A DNA stretch of 64,000 nt from Butyricicoccus sp. OM04-18BH (GCF_003481705.1 NZ_QULN01000001.1:248001-312000), one strand, 5' to 3'. Positions 26,820 through 34,726 are shown, numbered from the stretch's first letter. A program made the numbers and translations. The notes: generated by a model from the sequence alone, not told the origin.

Positions 26820-28061
26820 ATGAGTGCTGACCGTGCGATACTGCATAGTGATATGAACTCGTTCTACGCATCGGTTGAAATGATGCTTGATCCCAAACTG
26901 CGAGGCAAAGCGGTTGCAGTGTGTGGATCAACAGAGAACCGGCATGGAATCGTTTTGGCAAAGTCAGAGCTTGCAAAGCGAGCTGGGGTCAAAACCGGCA
27001 TGGTAAACTGGGAGGCAAAGCAGCGATGTAAAGACCTGATTCTTGTTCCGCCGCAGTATGACCAGTATTTGAAGTATTCAAAGCTGGCACATGAGATCTA
27101 TTACCGTTACACCGATTTGGTGGAGCCGTTTGGAATGGACGAATGCTGGCTGGATGTGACCGGCTGCGAGATATATGGCAAACCATTGGAGATCGCAGAG
27201 GAGATCCGGCAGTCGGTGAAGGAAGAACTGGGGCTGACGGTGAGTATCGGCGTATCGTTCAATAAGATATTTGCCAAGCTGGGCAGTGATCTGAAAAAGC
27301 CAGATGCAATTACCGTAATCACAAAGCAGAACTTCAAGGAGAACATTTGGCCACTGGCCGCATCAGAGCTGCTCTATGTAGGCAGCGCCACAACGAAGAA
27401 GCTGGCCAGCTACGGTATCAAGACAATCGGTGATCTGGCTGCAACGGAGCCGAGCACGCTGAAATATATGTTCGGCATCAATGGCCTGAAACTCTGGCGA
27501 TATGCAAACGGTACGGACGAGTCTCGCGTGATGCAGAAGGATTTTGTCAGTCCGGTCAAGTCAATAGGGCATGGCATTACCTGTACGGCTGACCTTGATA
27601 ACGAGGAAGAAGTACTTCATGTGCTGCTGGAATTAAGCCAGGATGTTGGCCACCGCTTGCGCGTGCATGGGCTGGCAGCTACCGGCGTTCAGATTTTTGT
27701 GCGAAACAAGAGCCTTTACAGTACCCAGTATCAGTACAAACTGCCGTTCAAAACGCAGCTGCCCTCTGAAATAGCCGCAGCAGGCTTCCAGCTATTCAAA
27801 GAGCATTATATATGGACTGAAAAAGTTCGCGCAATCACCATTCGCGCAATCGACCTGATACCTCAGACAACAGAAGAGCAGCTTTCACTGATGGTCGATT
27901 ATGAGCGGCGAGATCGCAGAGTGCGGCTGGAGGATGCGATCGAAGATCTGCGTCGTCGTTTCGGCAAAAAATCTCTAACGTATGCTGGCCTGCTTGGCAA
28001 TCTGAAGATGCCGGATGATGGACGCGATAGCGTAAAAATGCCGGGACTGATGTATCAATAG
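26820..28061 (+). CDS. Y-family (DinB/UmuC-like) DNA polymerase
   Basis: The start at ATG 26820 has AGGTGA 6 bases upstream; a GTG two codons earlier is possible. About 413 residues. Catalytic acidic residues lie in HSDMNSFYASVE (near residue 10) and in GMDECWLDV (near 103). SIGVSFNKIFAKLGSDLKKP is the family fingers/palm motif, and C-terminal little-finger sequences are present. No C-terminal beta-clamp peptide is obvious. This enzyme class performs error-prone bypass synthesis. On mobile elements it is usually paired with an S24 repressor, as here. Confidence 0.92.
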   Translation: MSADRAILHSDMNSFYASVEMMLDPKLRGKAVAVCGSTENRHGIVLAKSELAKRAGVKTGMVNWEAKQRCKDLILVPPQYDQYLKYSKLAHEIYYRYTDLVEPFGMDECWLDVTGCEIYGKPLEIAEEIRQSVKEELGLTVSIGVSFNKIFAKLGSDLKKPDAITVITKQNFKENIWPLAASELLYVGSATTKKLASYGIKTIGDLAATEPSTLKYMFGINGLKLWRYANGTDESRVMQKDFVSPVKSIGHGITCTADLDNEEEVLHVLLELSQDVGHRLRVHGLAATGVQIFVRNKSLYSTQYQYKLPFKTQLPSEIAAAGFQLFKEHYIWTEKVRAITIRAIDLIPQTTEEQLSLMVDYERRDRRVRLEDAIEDLRRRFGKKSLTYAGLLGNLKMPDDGRDSVKMPGLMYQ

Positions 28062-28090
28062 GAAAAAGATAAATCTTTGGAGTAAAGACT

Positions 28091-28354
28091 ATGGAACAGA
28101 CAGTAAATTGGGAAAAGGTCTATGTAGACACCCTGGTGCGCCATACGAAGGATGGCGGCAGCATACCGCTATCTATCAAGTTCTCCGATGGCAAGACCTA
28201 TGAGATCGACCAGGTGTTAGACAGAAAGAGAGCCGCCGCGAGTAAAGTCGGAGGAACCGGCATACGGTATTCCATCCGGATCGGACAGCATCGTACATTT
28301 CTCTTTGAAGATGAAGGCCTGTGGTTTGTAGAAGCCAAAACCCTTCATGTGTAG
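28091..28354 (+). CDS. Small conserved-looking protein between Y-polymerase and ImmA/IrrE
   Basis: 87 residues; TTTGGAG precedes the ATG. It is rich in beta-strands (SIPLSIKFSDGKTYEIDQVL...GTGIRYSIRIGQHRTFLF), with a closing FEDEGLWFVE. The family name is not known to me. It lies 29 bases after the polymerase and its stop codon overlaps the next gene's RBS, so it belongs to the damage-response operon. Its position matches that of the YolD-type partner in other polymerase operons, but the sequence is not YolD-like. Confidence 0.7.
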   Translation: MEQTVNWEKVYVDTLVRHTKDGGSIPLSIKFSDGKTYEIDQVLDRKRAAASKVGGTGIRYSIRIGQHRTFLFEDEGLWFVEAKTLHV

Positions 28355-28366
28355 GAGGTGCCGGCT

Positions 28367-29092
28367 ATGCCCTACCTGACGGTTCAAGAAATCGAGACGA
28401 TTGCCGAACGCATCGTGCGGGCATATCACCGGTACTGTGCTCAGCAGAATCGAAAATTAACGAGAATCGACCCTGAAATTGTGACAAGCAATGTGCTGGG
28501 CCTCCAGATCGCATATCATAAATTATCGCGGTTTGGGCATGTGCTGGGCCTGACTTGTATGCTTCCGGTTGCGATTCAAGTGTTTGATGATGTTGAGCAC
28601 CCGGTATATGCGCCCTTGGATGGTAGGACGGTTTTCGTTGACGAGAGTTTGAGAAGCGAGAACGCAAATATCGGGCGTCACAATTTCACGCTGATGCACG
28701 AAGCCTGCCACCTGGTATACGGAATGCTGTATCCAGAAACCTATTTAGGCGTTCAGCTGCGCAGAGTCTATTACAGCCTGCGTTTTGCACCACGAAACGT
28801 GACGCCAGACTGGGAAGAATGGCGTACCAATATGCTGGCTTCAGCAGTGCTGATGCCCAAAGACCTGATCCTGCAGTATATGCGGGAGTATGGCTTAGGA
28901 AAGAAAATGCGTATGGTCAATCGAATATTTGCGGCAAGGCAGTATGAAGCATTTTCGCAGATTGCAGATAAGATGGGGGTCTCTAAAACGGCGCTGGCAA
29001 TTCGAATGAAGCAGCTGGGTCTGGTAGATCGAAACGACCTGAATAATCCGTACAGTTTAATCGATATTTGCTGTGATGAAACAGATAGATAG
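28367..29092 (+). CDS. ImmA/IrrE-family metallopeptidase
   Basis: The start at ATG 28367 has GGAGG at 28354-28358. About 241 residues. The zinc motif is HEACH in NFTLMHEACHLVYG near residue 108. A C-terminal HTH-like segment follows (AFSQIADKMGVSKTALAIRM). ImmA-type proteases cleave or activate element repressors. Beside an S24 repressor and Y-polymerase it suggests a second route of derepression. The domain layout is normal. Confidence 0.88.
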   Translation: MPYLTVQEIETIAERIVRAYHRYCAQQNRKLTRIDPEIVTSNVLGLQIAYHKLSRFGHVLGLTCMLPVAIQVFDDVEHPVYAPLDGRTVFVDESLRSENANIGRHNFTLMHEACHLVYGMLYPETYLGVQLRRVYYSLRFAPRNVTPDWEEWRTNMLASAVLMPKDLILQYMREYGLGKKMRMVNRIFAARQYEAFSQIADKMGVSKTALAIRMKQLGLVDRNDLNNPYSLIDICCDETDR

Positions 29093-29115
29093 ATTCTCAG
29101 AGGAGGTATTTCAAT

Positions 29116-29364
29116 ATGGCAAGACTTGATGTAAAGACGCAGGACCCGGAACGCTATGCGCAGGTGAAGGCGGAGCAGGAAGAACTGAAACTTCAGTTCA
29201 GCATGGCGGCTTTCGGCACTAGCGTTGCGCGGCTCTGCCCATACTGTGAGCATAAGATCGAGATTTTGTATCGGGGGGAACATGGCCCTTCAAGGGCAAA
29301 ATGCCCGAACTGCGGTGAGGAAGTAGTGTTTCCACCGATTGCCTTTCGGCTGTATACCGCATAA
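29116..29364 (+). CDS. Small zinc-ribbon protein
   Basis: 82 residues; GGAGG precedes the ATG. A charged N-terminal helix is followed by a treble of metal ligands, CPYCEHKIEILYRGEHGPSR then CPNCGEEV (C-x2-C, 18-residue loop, C-x2-C), the zinc-ribbon pattern. It lies 23 bases after the ImmA gene in the same operon. Role unknown; nucleic-acid or protein binding is usual for such ribbons. Confidence 0.75.
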   Translation: MARLDVKTQDPERYAQVKAEQEELKLQFSMAAFGTSVARLCPYCEHKIEILYRGEHGPSRAKCPNCGEEVVFPPIAFRLYTA

Positions 29365-29405
29365 GCGGATTGAATTGAATATGGAGTAACAAGATTGTGC
29401 CACGG

Positions 29406-29514
29406 AGCCACTTGATGTGCTGACTTCCATTGCGCCACTTGATTTGCAACCTGTGCTTTAGAAAGCACGGTTCGATCATTGTGGCGATAGGTTAGCAGAT
29501 CAAGTGGCTTTTTT
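29406..29514 (+). terminator. Long rod-like hairpin ending in a T-tract
   Basis: AGCCACTTGAT (29406-29416) pairs with ATCAAGTGGCT (29499-29509), and the next bases (GTGCTGAC with GTTAGCAG) continue the stem with few mismatches. Inside are CGCCAC/GTGGCG (29433-29438 with 29481-29486) and a GTGCTT/AAGCAC tip (29453-29468). TTTTTT follows. At over 100 bases it is far larger than a normal terminator, so it may also be a small RNA or a miniature repeat. It ends the damage operon. Confidence 0.65.
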
Positions 29515-29629
29515 GCGCTCATTTGGTTCCAGAAAGGAACGAAATGAGCGTTTTTTACTGGCTGGCGCTAATCGCCGCATATCCGTGATCACCTTTGATT
29601 TTTCAAAAAAATTCAAAGGAGATTGCAAG

Positions 29630-30223
29630 ATGAAAACGACTGTGCTGGTCTTTGTTGATCGAGAGAATACAAGCATGGGTATGCGGATTGCCTCTCAGGA
29701 GGAATTCACGCAGATACTGATTAAGAATAAGGAACTGCCTTTACAGGAACGCCGGCTGTTTACCAAGGATGTAATTGCTGATACGGATGGATTGGATGTC
29801 ATGTACATCGAAACAGGCTTGCCGGATTATCAGAAGTGGAACAGCAAGCAAACTTACAGAAACAAAATTCAGAATGCAAAAAGAAAGTATAAGTTTCTGT
29901 CTACAGACACGCTTTGTGCAAACGAAGATGCAGGCGATTTGACTGACTTTATTGCAGATAGCTTTTGCGTAGAGAAGGCTGTAGTTGAGAAAGAAACTAT
30001 GCGCCAGCTGCGTGCTGCGCTTGAAAACTGGAAGCCATGGGCGAATGAGGTTCTCAGATTCTATTTGAATGGCAGAAAACATAAGGCATGCAGCTATTTA
30101 AGGGAAAAATATGATATTCCGGAACATCAGGCAAGATACCGCGTAAAGCTGTTTGAAAAATTCATTTTGAATTTTTTCAAAAATGATTATCAGTTTTTGG
30201 ACTCGAAGGTTGTAGTTGATTAG
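29630..30223 (+). CDS. Hypothetical mobile-element protein
   Basis: The start at ATG 29630 follows AAAGGAG (29617-29622); the frame upstream runs back through the terminator and is not used. 197 residues. The N-terminal half is alpha/beta (TTVLVFVDRENTSMGMRI). The C-terminal third is helical and basic (NGRKHKACSYLREKYDIPEH) and could be an HTH. No family is recognised. It precedes the second MazF gene by 28 bases and is probably cotranscribed with it. Confidence 0.65.
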   Translation: MKTTVLVFVDRENTSMGMRIASQEEFTQILIKNKELPLQERRLFTKDVIADTDGLDVMYIETGLPDYQKWNSKQTYRNKIQNAKRKYKFLSTDTLCANEDAGDLTDFIADSFCVEKAVVEKETMRQLRAALENWKPWANEVLRFYLNGRKHKACSYLREKYDIPEHQARYRVKLFEKFILNFFKNDYQFLDSKVVVD

Positions 30224-30251
30224 TGAGAGGACAAATTTGAGGAGGGTCGAT

Positions 30252-30629
30252 ATGAATACTTACAAGAGAAGTCCCATCTTGCGCGGAGATATTCTCTATG
30301 CCGAACTGGGTGCGGCGGTTGGCTCTGAGCAGGCTGGCTTTCGTCCAGTAGTCGTCGTTCAGAATGATGTTGGTAATCGTTATAGTCCGACGGTTGTTGT
30401 TGCACCGCTGACCAGCAATATCAGAAAAAACATTTTGCCGACTCATGTGCATGTAGGTCGAGAGAGTGGTGTACGTCCCTCTCTGGTTTTGCTGGAACAG
30501 CTGCGGACGGTCGATAAGTGCAGACTGGGAGATAAGATCGGCCACGTAAACAAAAGCGTTATGCGCCGGGTTGATGCAGCAGCGGCTATCAGTCTTGGTT
30601 TGCGCTCGTTGCAGAAAGACGAGGTGTGA
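30252..30629 (+). CDS. MazF/PemK-family endoribonuclease toxin (second copy)
   Basis: The start at ATG 30252 has GGAGG 5 bases upstream. 125 residues. RGDILYAELG, GSEQAGFRPVVVVQNDVGNR, SPTVVVAPLTS and VLLEQLRTVDKCRLG match the family and the copy at 240. The two proteins are homologs, not recent duplicates. No MazE-type gene is adjacent; the genes on either side are 197 and 158 residues long and unlike known antitoxins. Confidence 0.9.
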   Translation: MNTYKRSPILRGDILYAELGAAVGSEQAGFRPVVVVQNDVGNRYSPTVVVAPLTSNIRKNILPTHVHVGRESGVRPSLVLLEQLRTVDKCRLGDKIGHVNKSVMRRVDAAAAISLGLRSLQKDEV

Positions 30630-30631
30630 CG

Positions 30632-31108
30632 ATGAATGTCGAATTGAATGCCTTTGTGGTAATTGATGACTGGCAAGCTGTTGTAAACCGTACTGTGGCG
30701 AATTACTTCGATTCGCTTGGCTTTGAACATTTGGATCAGGTGCTTGAAATGCGCGTCTTTGATCTGCTGAATATGAACCTGCTCGATGCAGTACGAGTCG
30801 AGGAAATTATCGTTTGCCTGTATCGCAGTCTGAATCCGAATATCACAGTAGACGAGGCGATGTACTGCGGGGCAATGAATCAGTGCTTCGACTACACCGG
30901 CTGGAGAAAGATTCACAGACAGCTTGAAAAGATTACGGTCAGGGATTTAGTCCTTACGGAGAACATCAACCTCAGAGCGATTCAACACTTTTATGATGCT
31001 ATCCGAAAGAAGTTTTTCAAGTCGAGAGAATATGACTGGTGTGAATACCGTTACACAAATTATCAGGACTATGCGGAGAAACGAACAGCAGGAGGTAAAA
31101 GAAAGTGA
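30632..31108 (+). CDS. Protein with RNA polymerase alpha-CTD-like helical domain
   Basis: The start at ATG 30632 has GAGGTG 5 bases upstream; GTG 30626 is the alternative. 158 residues. VVNRTVANYFDSLGFEHLDQ, then VLEMRVFDLLNMNLLDAVRV and EEIIVCLYRSL, follows the helix pattern of the RNAP alpha C-terminal domain. In that domain the pattern is R..L...G...L..L..L....L......L..I...L. The C-terminal half is unassigned. It follows mazF by 2 bases and overlaps the next gene. A DNA- or transcription-linked role is inference from fold pattern only. Confidence 0.55.
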   Translation: MNVELNAFVVIDDWQAVVNRTVANYFDSLGFEHLDQVLEMRVFDLLNMNLLDAVRVEEIIVCLYRSLNPNITVDEAMYCGAMNQCFDYTGWRKIHRQLEKITVRDLVLTENINLRAIQHFYDAIRKKFFKSREYDWCEYRYTNYQDYAEKRTAGGKRK

Positions 31109-31569
31109 ATAGAGAAGAAAAAAACAACCTGGTTCCCGTATGGGAACGGGCAACAATCACGCTGGAAGAAGCTGCTGCCTATTTGAGGACACTTGGTTTT
31201 TCTGCTACCAATGATATATTTGATGAAAATGCGTGGTATTTCAGAAATGCACTTGTCCGTGCAAACTATACGAACCTGCAGAAAGGTATTCACGAAACAA
31301 CGGAGTATCTGGAAGTGTTTTTCAGAAATCTGCTTTTGAACGAGAAGAATGAGCTTCATAATCGCAATCTACATATAAGTGGACTTTTGAATGAAGAAAA
31401 AGTGGATATGGGAAATGCGAAAGTGGATATTGAGAATGAAAAAGTGGACATTGAAAGCGTGCTTCCCGAGAAAGACAGTAATTTCTCAGTAAAAACGACG
31501 GTTCATATTCATAGACTCTTTTGTGAATGCTATCCTAATAGTTGGCCACAGGAGATGCGGGAGGTTTGA
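31105..31569 (+). CDS. Chimeric protein: Tn916-Xis-like N-terminus joined to a Fic-protein C-terminal segment
   Basis: The start is GTG 31105 with GGAGG 9 bases upstream, overlapping the previous stop. 154 residues. The first 35 (NNLVPVWERATITLEEAAAY) match the N-terminal pattern of Tn916-type excisionases. From about residue 46 the sequence (FRNALVRANYTNLQKGIHET, then LEVFFRNLLLNEKNELHNR and repeated KVDI heptads, then FSVKTTVHIHRLF) matches the tail of Fic-family proteins. The Fic catalytic motif HxFxDGNGR is absent and the usual final winged helix is cut short. It is probably a fusion scar, possibly still expressed. Confidence 0.6.
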   Translation: MNREEKNNLVPVWERATITLEEAAAYLRTLGFSATNDIFDENAWYFRNALVRANYTNLQKGIHETTEYLEVFFRNLLLNEKNELHNRNLHISGLLNEEKVDMGNAKVDIENEKVDIESVLPEKDSNFSVKTTVHIHRLFCECYPNSWPQEMREV

Positions 31570-31593
31570 CGGTTACGTTATAATTTGAAAAAT

Positions 31594-31626
31594 ACGATTG
31601 ACATACGAGATAAACAGGGCTATGCT
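31594..31626 (+). promoter_or_regulatory. Promoter resembling that of the Y-polymerase operon
   Basis: TTGACA (31598-31603) and TATGCT (31621-31626) have a 17-base spacer. The 12-base string ACGATTGACATA and the same unusual -10 hexamer occur at the polymerase promoter (26758-26791), suggesting control by the same repressor. Confidence 0.6.
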
Positions 31627-31674
31627 TGTATTGCAAAAAAGCAAGCTCTTGACAGTGCATAAGGAGGAATTATC

Positions 31675-32475
31675 ATGGCATCACTTTTTCCAAGAGAGGA
31701 ACACGCCGAAGCACTGTTCCACAGAATTCTGAGCAATCCGGGTGCAGAGCAGCAGTTGTACGAAACCTTCTGCATGGAGCAGGAGAATGCATCGTTTGAG
31801 GATGGCGGCGGTGCAGAGTGCAGCTTTGCGAAAGCGCTTTTGCAGGCTTACGAGAACCGCGATATTTCTGCGCTGACGATTGCGCTATGCAATAACACGA
31901 TGTTCGATCTGCTGCGCACAGCCTATCTTATTCCGTATCGCTTTCATGGCAAAAACGGCGGGAATCCCAGACTGCTGACCGATGCGAACGGTGAGGTGCG
32001 CGAGGAATACCGCAATGCCGTCTCGGCACGAGAGCTGCGCAAGTTCCACGATATTTACCGTCAGCACCTGTCTGTACCGCGAGCGGCGCTCTACCTGGCC
32101 GATGGCAGTCATCTGCGCCACAAGTACACCAAGGACATGCAGGTGCGGGAGATGTATTCGCCGTCCCGCCGCGGCGTGCTGACGCTGTACGCGCTGCCGG
32201 ATACGGTCGAGCAGGGTCTGACCGAAGCACAGGCGTACAACATCGTCTGGGACGCATTCAATGAAATCCAGCAGAGGTGTCCGACCGCGATGGTATTCTA
32301 CGGTCAGGACACTGGCTACAAGTTGCAGAAAAGCCACGATGAACTGGGCGTTTTGCTGCCGCTTAAGGAGTTTGAACATAACATCCTGCACCATCTCGAG
32401 CAGGTGGACGGCATTGTGCTGCGCTGTCGTGAGGAGATGATCCATCAGGCTGGCAAGGACTCGCTGCCGCTGTAA
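31675..32475 (+). CDS. Hypothetical mobile-element protein, 266 residues
   Basis: AAGGAGG precedes the ATG. The protein is soluble and mostly helical, with acidic N-terminal helices (ALLQAYENRDISALTIALCN) and a central stretch GSHLRHKYTKDMQVREMY. I recognise no family or catalytic motif. It has its own promoter, which shares sequence with the S24-controlled polymerase promoter, and its own terminator, so it is a separate unit that may respond to the same signal. Similar proteins are common cargo of clostridial conjugative elements, but that is a general impression. Confidence 0.6.
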   Translation: MASLFPREEHAEALFHRILSNPGAEQQLYETFCMEQENASFEDGGGAECSFAKALLQAYENRDISALTIALCNNTMFDLLRTAYLIPYRFHGKNGGNPRLLTDANGEVREEYRNAVSARELRKFHDIYRQHLSVPRAALYLADGSHLRHKYTKDMQVREMYSPSRRGVLTLYALPDTVEQGLTEAQAYNIVWDAFNEIQQRCPTAMVFYGQDTGYKLQKSHDELGVLLPLKEFEHNILHHLEQVDGIVLRCREEMIHQAGKDSLPL

Positions 32476-32485
32476 AAAGCATAAC

Positions 32486-32524
32486 AAAACCGCTGCTATG
32501 AGGAAAACTCACAGCAGCGGTTTT
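32486..32524. terminator. Bidirectional terminator between convergent genes
   Basis: AAAACCGCTGCT and AGCAGCGGTTTT form a perfect 12-bp stem with A/T runs at both ends, between the unknown gene at 31675 and the exporter gene ending at 32542. Confidence 0.9.
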
Positions 32525-32541
32525 GGCTTGTCTGCAGAAAA

Positions 32542-33870
32542 TCAGGTGCAGTAACGGAACATCTTATCCGTCATAATGCGGGCGAAGATCAGTCCGAGCG
32601 GAAGCGCGAGAATGATCAATGTGGCAGACGCGAACCACGAAGCGGAAATGCTCAGGTTCATCATGCCGAGATTGTAAATTGCGCGGTAGAGATACAGGCC
32701 GGGCACCATAATCACAATAGACGGCACTGTAATCGCGATGCGCGGAAAACCGGAGTGCTTTTTGTACGCAGAAGCCAGCAGTCCGGCGATCATGGCCGCG
32801 AAAAATGCGGCAGCCGCAGGTGGAAAAGATGCAAGGTCAACCAGCTCCAGACGCAGCGTGTTGGATATTGCGCCGATAACCGCGGCGGACATCGCCAGTG
32901 GTACCGGACTGTTGAACATGATCGAAAAGCCGAACACACCGCAGAAGCTGGTGAGCAGGCGGAATACGATATACTGCAGCATGCTGAGGTTCAGCGGCAG
33001 AAAATCTACCGGTTTGAGGTGCAGCGCGAGCGCCATCAGCCATGCGGCCATTGTGGCAATCAATACGATCATTACCGCGTAGCTGAGCCGTTCGAGACCT
33101 GACCGCATATCCAGCTTGGCCATGTCGATGCCGCTGGTGATGAACGGAAATCCGGGAATGATGAACAGCATGGAGCAGATGTAGCCGGCTTCGTGCTGGA
33201 CATTGATGCCGCAGGTCATCTCGGCAATCTTGAGACAGCCCGCGTACACCAGACAGGCTGCTGCGACCGAAACAGTCGTGCAGAGCACAAGCGTCAGATG
33301 GTGCTTGGACAGCTTGCAGCGCACGGCGTTGCCGATACCCGCGCCAAAGAATGCGAGTATCATCTCGACCCAGCCGCCGCCGAGCAGAAACGTAAATGCA
33401 CCGCAGGCGAGGGCAGCCGCCAGACCGAGCATCAGTGGCGAATACAGTCCGTGCACCTGCTCGATTTCGTCAAGGTGGGTGTGCAGCTGCTCGCCGGTCA
33501 TACGGGAGCAGATGTCGGCAAACTCAGCGACGAACTGCTCGAGTCGGTTGAGCTTTGAGGTGTTGACGCCTGTGCTGGTCAGCGTGAGCGTTTGCGAAAA
33601 TGCCTGTTCACCGTCAAAGCAGGTGTATTCGATTGAGGTCAGGCCAATGTCGGCTGCACAGACCAGCCCCAGCTCCTCCGCAAGCGTGTTCATCGAACTG
33701 CGGACACGCCATGCACCGGTGCCGCATGAGAGCAGCATCAAGCCGGTGCGGCCGATGACGGAGGCCTTCTCACGCAAGGGCGCGGCAGAGATCGGTAGAG
33801 TAGCATCATGTGATGTGTAATCGTGCCACGCAATGTGCATGTGGTTGGGGCGAAAAGCAGTTTGCGGCAT
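32542..33870 (-). CDS. Threonine/serine exporter (ThrE-like, fused YjjP-YjjB type)
   Basis: 442 residues; AAGGAAG precedes the ATG. A soluble N-terminal segment carries the family motif LMLLSCGTGAWRVRSSMNTL (residues about 44-63) and TSIEYTCFDGE. About ten membrane segments follow, in two blocks corresponding to DUF1212 and DUF3815. The full fusion is therefore present, as in Gram-positive ThrE. It exports small hydroxy amino acids across the membrane. It marks the return to GC-rich core sequence after the mobile region. Confidence 0.85.
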   Translation of the reverse strand: MPQTAFRPNHMHIAWHDYTSHDATLPISAAPLREKASVIGRTGLMLLSCGTGAWRVRSSMNTLAEELGLVCAADIGLTSIEYTCFDGEQAFSQTLTLTSTGVNTSKLNRLEQFVAEFADICSRMTGEQLHTHLDEIEQVHGLYSPLMLGLAAALACGAFTFLLGGGWVEMILAFFGAGIGNAVRCKLSKHHLTLVLCTTVSVAAACLVYAGCLKIAEMTCGINVQHEAGYICSMLFIIPGFPFITSGIDMAKLDMRSGLERLSYAVMIVLIATMAAWLMALALHLKPVDFLPLNLSMLQYIVFRLLTSFCGVFGFSIMFNSPVPLAMSAAVIGAISNTLRLELVDLASFPPAAAAFFAAMIAGLLASAYKKHSGFPRIAITVPSIVIMVPGLYLYRAIYNLGMMNLSISASWFASATLIILALPLGLIFARIMTDKMFRYCT

Positions 33871-33896
33871 AGTAATACACTTCCTTATATGGCTGT

Positions 33897-33925
33897 ATTG
33901 TAGTCGTTCTGTGCAGTAAAGTCAA
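33897..33925 (-). promoter_or_regulatory. Promoter of the threonine/serine exporter
   Basis: On the minus strand TTGACT (33925-33920) and TACAAT (33902-33897) have a 17-base spacer, 27 bases upstream of the start codon. Confidence 0.7.
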
Positions 33926-34102
33926 TAGATGAATGTAGAAAACGTCTGTTCAATTATTTGTAAAAGTAAATTCCTGTTGGGTGGTAAATTGTAAAATGAA
34001 ATTGAACACATAAAAACCCCACAGCGATTGATAAAAGCAAGCCGAGGCGTTCGGGAAACGCCGTTTGCAATATTGAGCGAATGGTTCAGTTGAAATTTCA
34101 AG

Positions 34103-34130
34103 TTGCAGAGCACCGATACAGTGGTATAAT
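34103..34130 (+). promoter_or_regulatory. Promoter of a short transcript
   Basis: TTGCAG (34103-34108) and a perfect TATAAT (34125-34130) have a 16-base spacer. With the terminator at 34458-34490 this would make an RNA of about 350 bases in an otherwise gene-poor stretch. Confidence 0.5.
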
Positions 34131-34151
34131 GAACGAGTAAAAGGAAGACCG

Positions 34152-34283
34152 GTGCGAACTAAGCGCAAGTGCAGGCGGTACTGCGCTGAGTATGCCACGT
34201 ATGCCAAAGCGTGTGCCAGTGAGAGGATTGTAAACAACAAGGAATCGCAGACTTTTAATCGAGGCCGATTTAACCGCTGTTGA
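34152..34283 (+). CDS. Short Cys/Arg-rich peptide, tentative
   Basis: GTG 34152, with a weak GGAAG upstream, opens a 43-residue frame (MRTKRKCRRYCAEYATYAKA...FNRGRFNRC) with four cysteines and many arginines. It starts 22 bases after a good -10 box. It could be a real basic peptide, a gene remnant or chance within a structured RNA. Apart from this and the repeats listed, 33926-34457 holds nothing I recognise. Confidence 0.35.
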   Translation: MRTKRKCRRYCAEYATYAKACASERIVNNKESQTFNRGRFNRC

Positions 34284-34407
34284 GCGACCGCAGAGGGTCA
34301 ACAGGGGCTTGCAGACCTTTGTCCGTTCAGGTCATAATTTCCCGACAATGAAGCCGCTGGACTAAAAAGTCTAGATATACCGTCACTTTTGGGCATTGTG
34401 GGATTGG

Positions 34408-34428
34408 TTTGACACCAATTTGACACCA
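34408..34428. repeat. Tandem 10-base direct repeat
   Basis: TTTGACACCA occurs at 34408-34417 and again at 34419-34428. Short repeats of this kind are often integrase arm or core sites near element ends, and the position at the border of mobile and core DNA fits. No matching copy at the other border was identified by eye. Confidence 0.35.
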
Positions 34429-34457
34429 CATATGAACAAAATGGCTTTACAGAAAGT

Positions 34458-34490
34458 AAGGAGTTATCCGTTTGGGATAGCTCCTTTTTT
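34458..34490 (+). terminator. Intrinsic terminator of the short transcript
   Basis: AAGGAGTTATCC pairs with GGATAGCTCCTT with one mismatch and is followed by a T-run to 34490. Confidence 0.7.
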
Positions 34491-34653
34491 CGAATTCTTT
34501 TTATGAAGAAATTTCAAGCAAAACACTCCTTTCTCTCATAAAGAGATAATGTTATATTATCACACTGGTTAATTTTTGCGGAGCAGCTCCATCTGCTGAT
34601 GGTTGATCCTCACATCCCGGCAGGTGCAAAGCTGTACTAAGCACCCGAAAAAC

Positions 34654-34723
34654 GCATCAGAAAGCCTGTCTGATGCGCAATCCAATAGAAAGCAGCCCCG
34701 CAGAAGCAACTCTGCGGGGCTTT
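34654..34723. terminator. Two adjacent hairpins, the second terminator-like
   Basis: GCATCAGA/TCTGATGC (34654-34677) is followed by AGCCCCGCAG/CTGCGGGGCT (34694-34721) ending in TTT. No gene for them to serve is recognised immediately upstream; a 33-codon frame ending in PAGAKLY at about 34638 may be a gene tail. Confidence 0.5.
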
Positions 34724-34726
34724 AGA

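Noticed and set aside
29433..29486. Possible tRNA suggested by GGTTCGATC and flanking complementary arms
   Set aside because: Only about 54 bases lie between the arms, no D or anticodon arm can be drawn, and the arms belong to a larger rod hairpin.
34130..34490. Possible tmRNA, RNase P RNA or 6S RNA from its length
   Set aside because: None of the conserved core sequences of these RNAs could be found; it is left as an unassigned transcript.
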